Assembly: GCA_022572905.1 (NCBI GenBank)
Contig: JACZUZ010000065.1
Span: 1-8,146, forward strand
DNA from: Candidatus Zixiibacteriota bacterium
Lineage (GTDB): Bacteria; Zixibacteria; MSB-5A5; GN15; JACZUZ01
DNA length: 8,146 nucleotides
Reading direction: 5' to 3'
This document shows, piece by piece, positions 7,902 through 8,146 of this stretch. Positions within the stretch are counted from its first letter, which is position 1; each line of letters begins with the position of its first letter. A program made the translations under genes and the position numbers. The notes under the pieces were generated by a model. That model made no database searches and was not told the origin of the DNA. It saw only the letters and a list, made by a program, of their open reading frames with translations.

Positions 7902-8146
7902 TCCAAAATACAGGAATTATGTAGAAAATAGTGATTTTCCTACCTAGATTTTGAATAAGAACCATATTTTTTTAGAACATTATCACATTTCCAATCTTTG
8001 CCTAATTTTCCTAAAGATTCCCAAGGTAATCCCAAATCCATTAATGTACTAACAGTTCTGTTTCTTACACTTTTTTCATAATCTTTTCCTAATCGAGATT
8101 TAATTTGTAAAATTTTATTGAGATTCACTTTTTTTAAATCATAACC
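7902..8146. other. AT-rich segment of foreign-looking composition that interrupts unbU
   Basis: Positions 7921-8146 contain 60 G or C in 226 bases, about 27%, whereas the rest of the window is near 50%. The fall begins slightly earlier: 7801-7860 is 40% and 7861-7920 is 28%. The unbU-like frame can be followed up to about 7901 and meets a stop at 7917-7919, so the break in homology lies between about 7901 and 7940. I see no terminal inverted repeat, target duplication, transposase or tRNA at the edge. It may be an insertion, a rearrangement or an assembly join. Confidence 0.7.
7940..8146 (-). CDS. Unrecognised lysine-rich reading frame, 5' end beyond window
   Basis: The frame is open from the right edge to a TAG at 7942-7940, giving 68 residues of the C-terminal part of a possible protein; a GTG at 8128 could start a 62-residue version. 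I do not recognise it. It is basic and charged (many Lys, Arg, Asp and Glu), has no membrane segment, and shows a small internal echo: RLGKDYE near the start and LGKLGKDWK near the middle. It ends with YGSYSKSR. Its codons are strongly A/T-ended, unlike the genes to the left, so it belongs to the AT-rich segment and not to the enediyne operon. It reads in the same direction as unbU. In DNA this AT-rich an open frame of 68 codons is moderately unlikely by chance, which favours a real gene end. Confidence 0.4.
   Translation of the reverse strand, partial: GYDLKKVNLNKILQIKSRLGKDYEKSVRNRTVSTLMDLGLPWESLGKLGKDWKCDNVLKKYGSYSKSR

Noticed and set aside
7771..7965. Minus-strand frame of 64 codons crossing the AT-rich junction
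   Set aside because: It overlaps unbU in another frame. Its hydrophobic start could suggest a membrane N-terminus reached by a frameshift, but it does not resemble the missing UnbU part.
7921..8146. CRISPR array, tRNA or insertion-sequence end in the AT-rich segment
   Set aside because: I found no regularly spaced direct repeats, cloverleaf-like arrangement, terminal inverted repeat or transposase fragment by eye.

Overview
This window carries most of the core of an enediyne-type polyketide locus. All recognisable genes lie on the minus strand and read right to left. In transcription order they are: a 5'-truncated membrane protein of the UnbU (RnfD/NqrB-like) family; a single-gene, six-domain iterative polyketide synthase (PKSE) of 1991 residues; a 140-residue hot-dog thioesterase of the CalE7/DynE7/SgcE10 type; and the first 246 residues of an RND/MMPL-family transporter that runs off the left edge. 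UnbU, PKSE and thioesterase in this order are part of the conserved enediyne core cassette (UnbL, UnbV, UnbU, PKSE, TE). UnbL and UnbV would be expected further upstream but are not in the window.

Layout: 1-738 partial RND transporter; 739-817 short intergenic gap with small inverted repeats; 818-1240 thioesterase; 1241-1311 gap with nothing recognised; 1312-7287 PKSE (KS-AT-ACP-KR-DH-PPTase, all catalytic motifs visible); 7287-7853 (open to 7916) 3' part of unbU, coupled to the PKSE by a TAATG overlap; about 7902-8146 very AT-rich DNA (60 G+C in 226 bases from 7921, about 27%) holding an unrecognised reading frame open to the right edge.

How the genes work together: in characterised enediyne pathways the PKSE builds a linear polyene on its own ACP, which its built-in phosphopantetheinyl transferase activates. 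The thioesterase then releases it, in vitro as a heptaene or related polyene. UnbU is a membrane protein of unknown role that co-occurs with the PKSE. The transporter could export the product or a precursor, which is inference from position.

Organism: the body of the window is roughly 50% G+C (three 60-base lines counted by eye gave 40, 50 and 60%), well below the 70% or more usual for actinomycete enediyne producers, and the codon use is not Streptomyces-like. This suggests a non-actinobacterial host, but the sequence does not fix the phylum. Both outer reading frames are open at the window edges, and the AT-rich right end cuts unbU. It could be a real insertion or rearrangement, or an assembly chimera.
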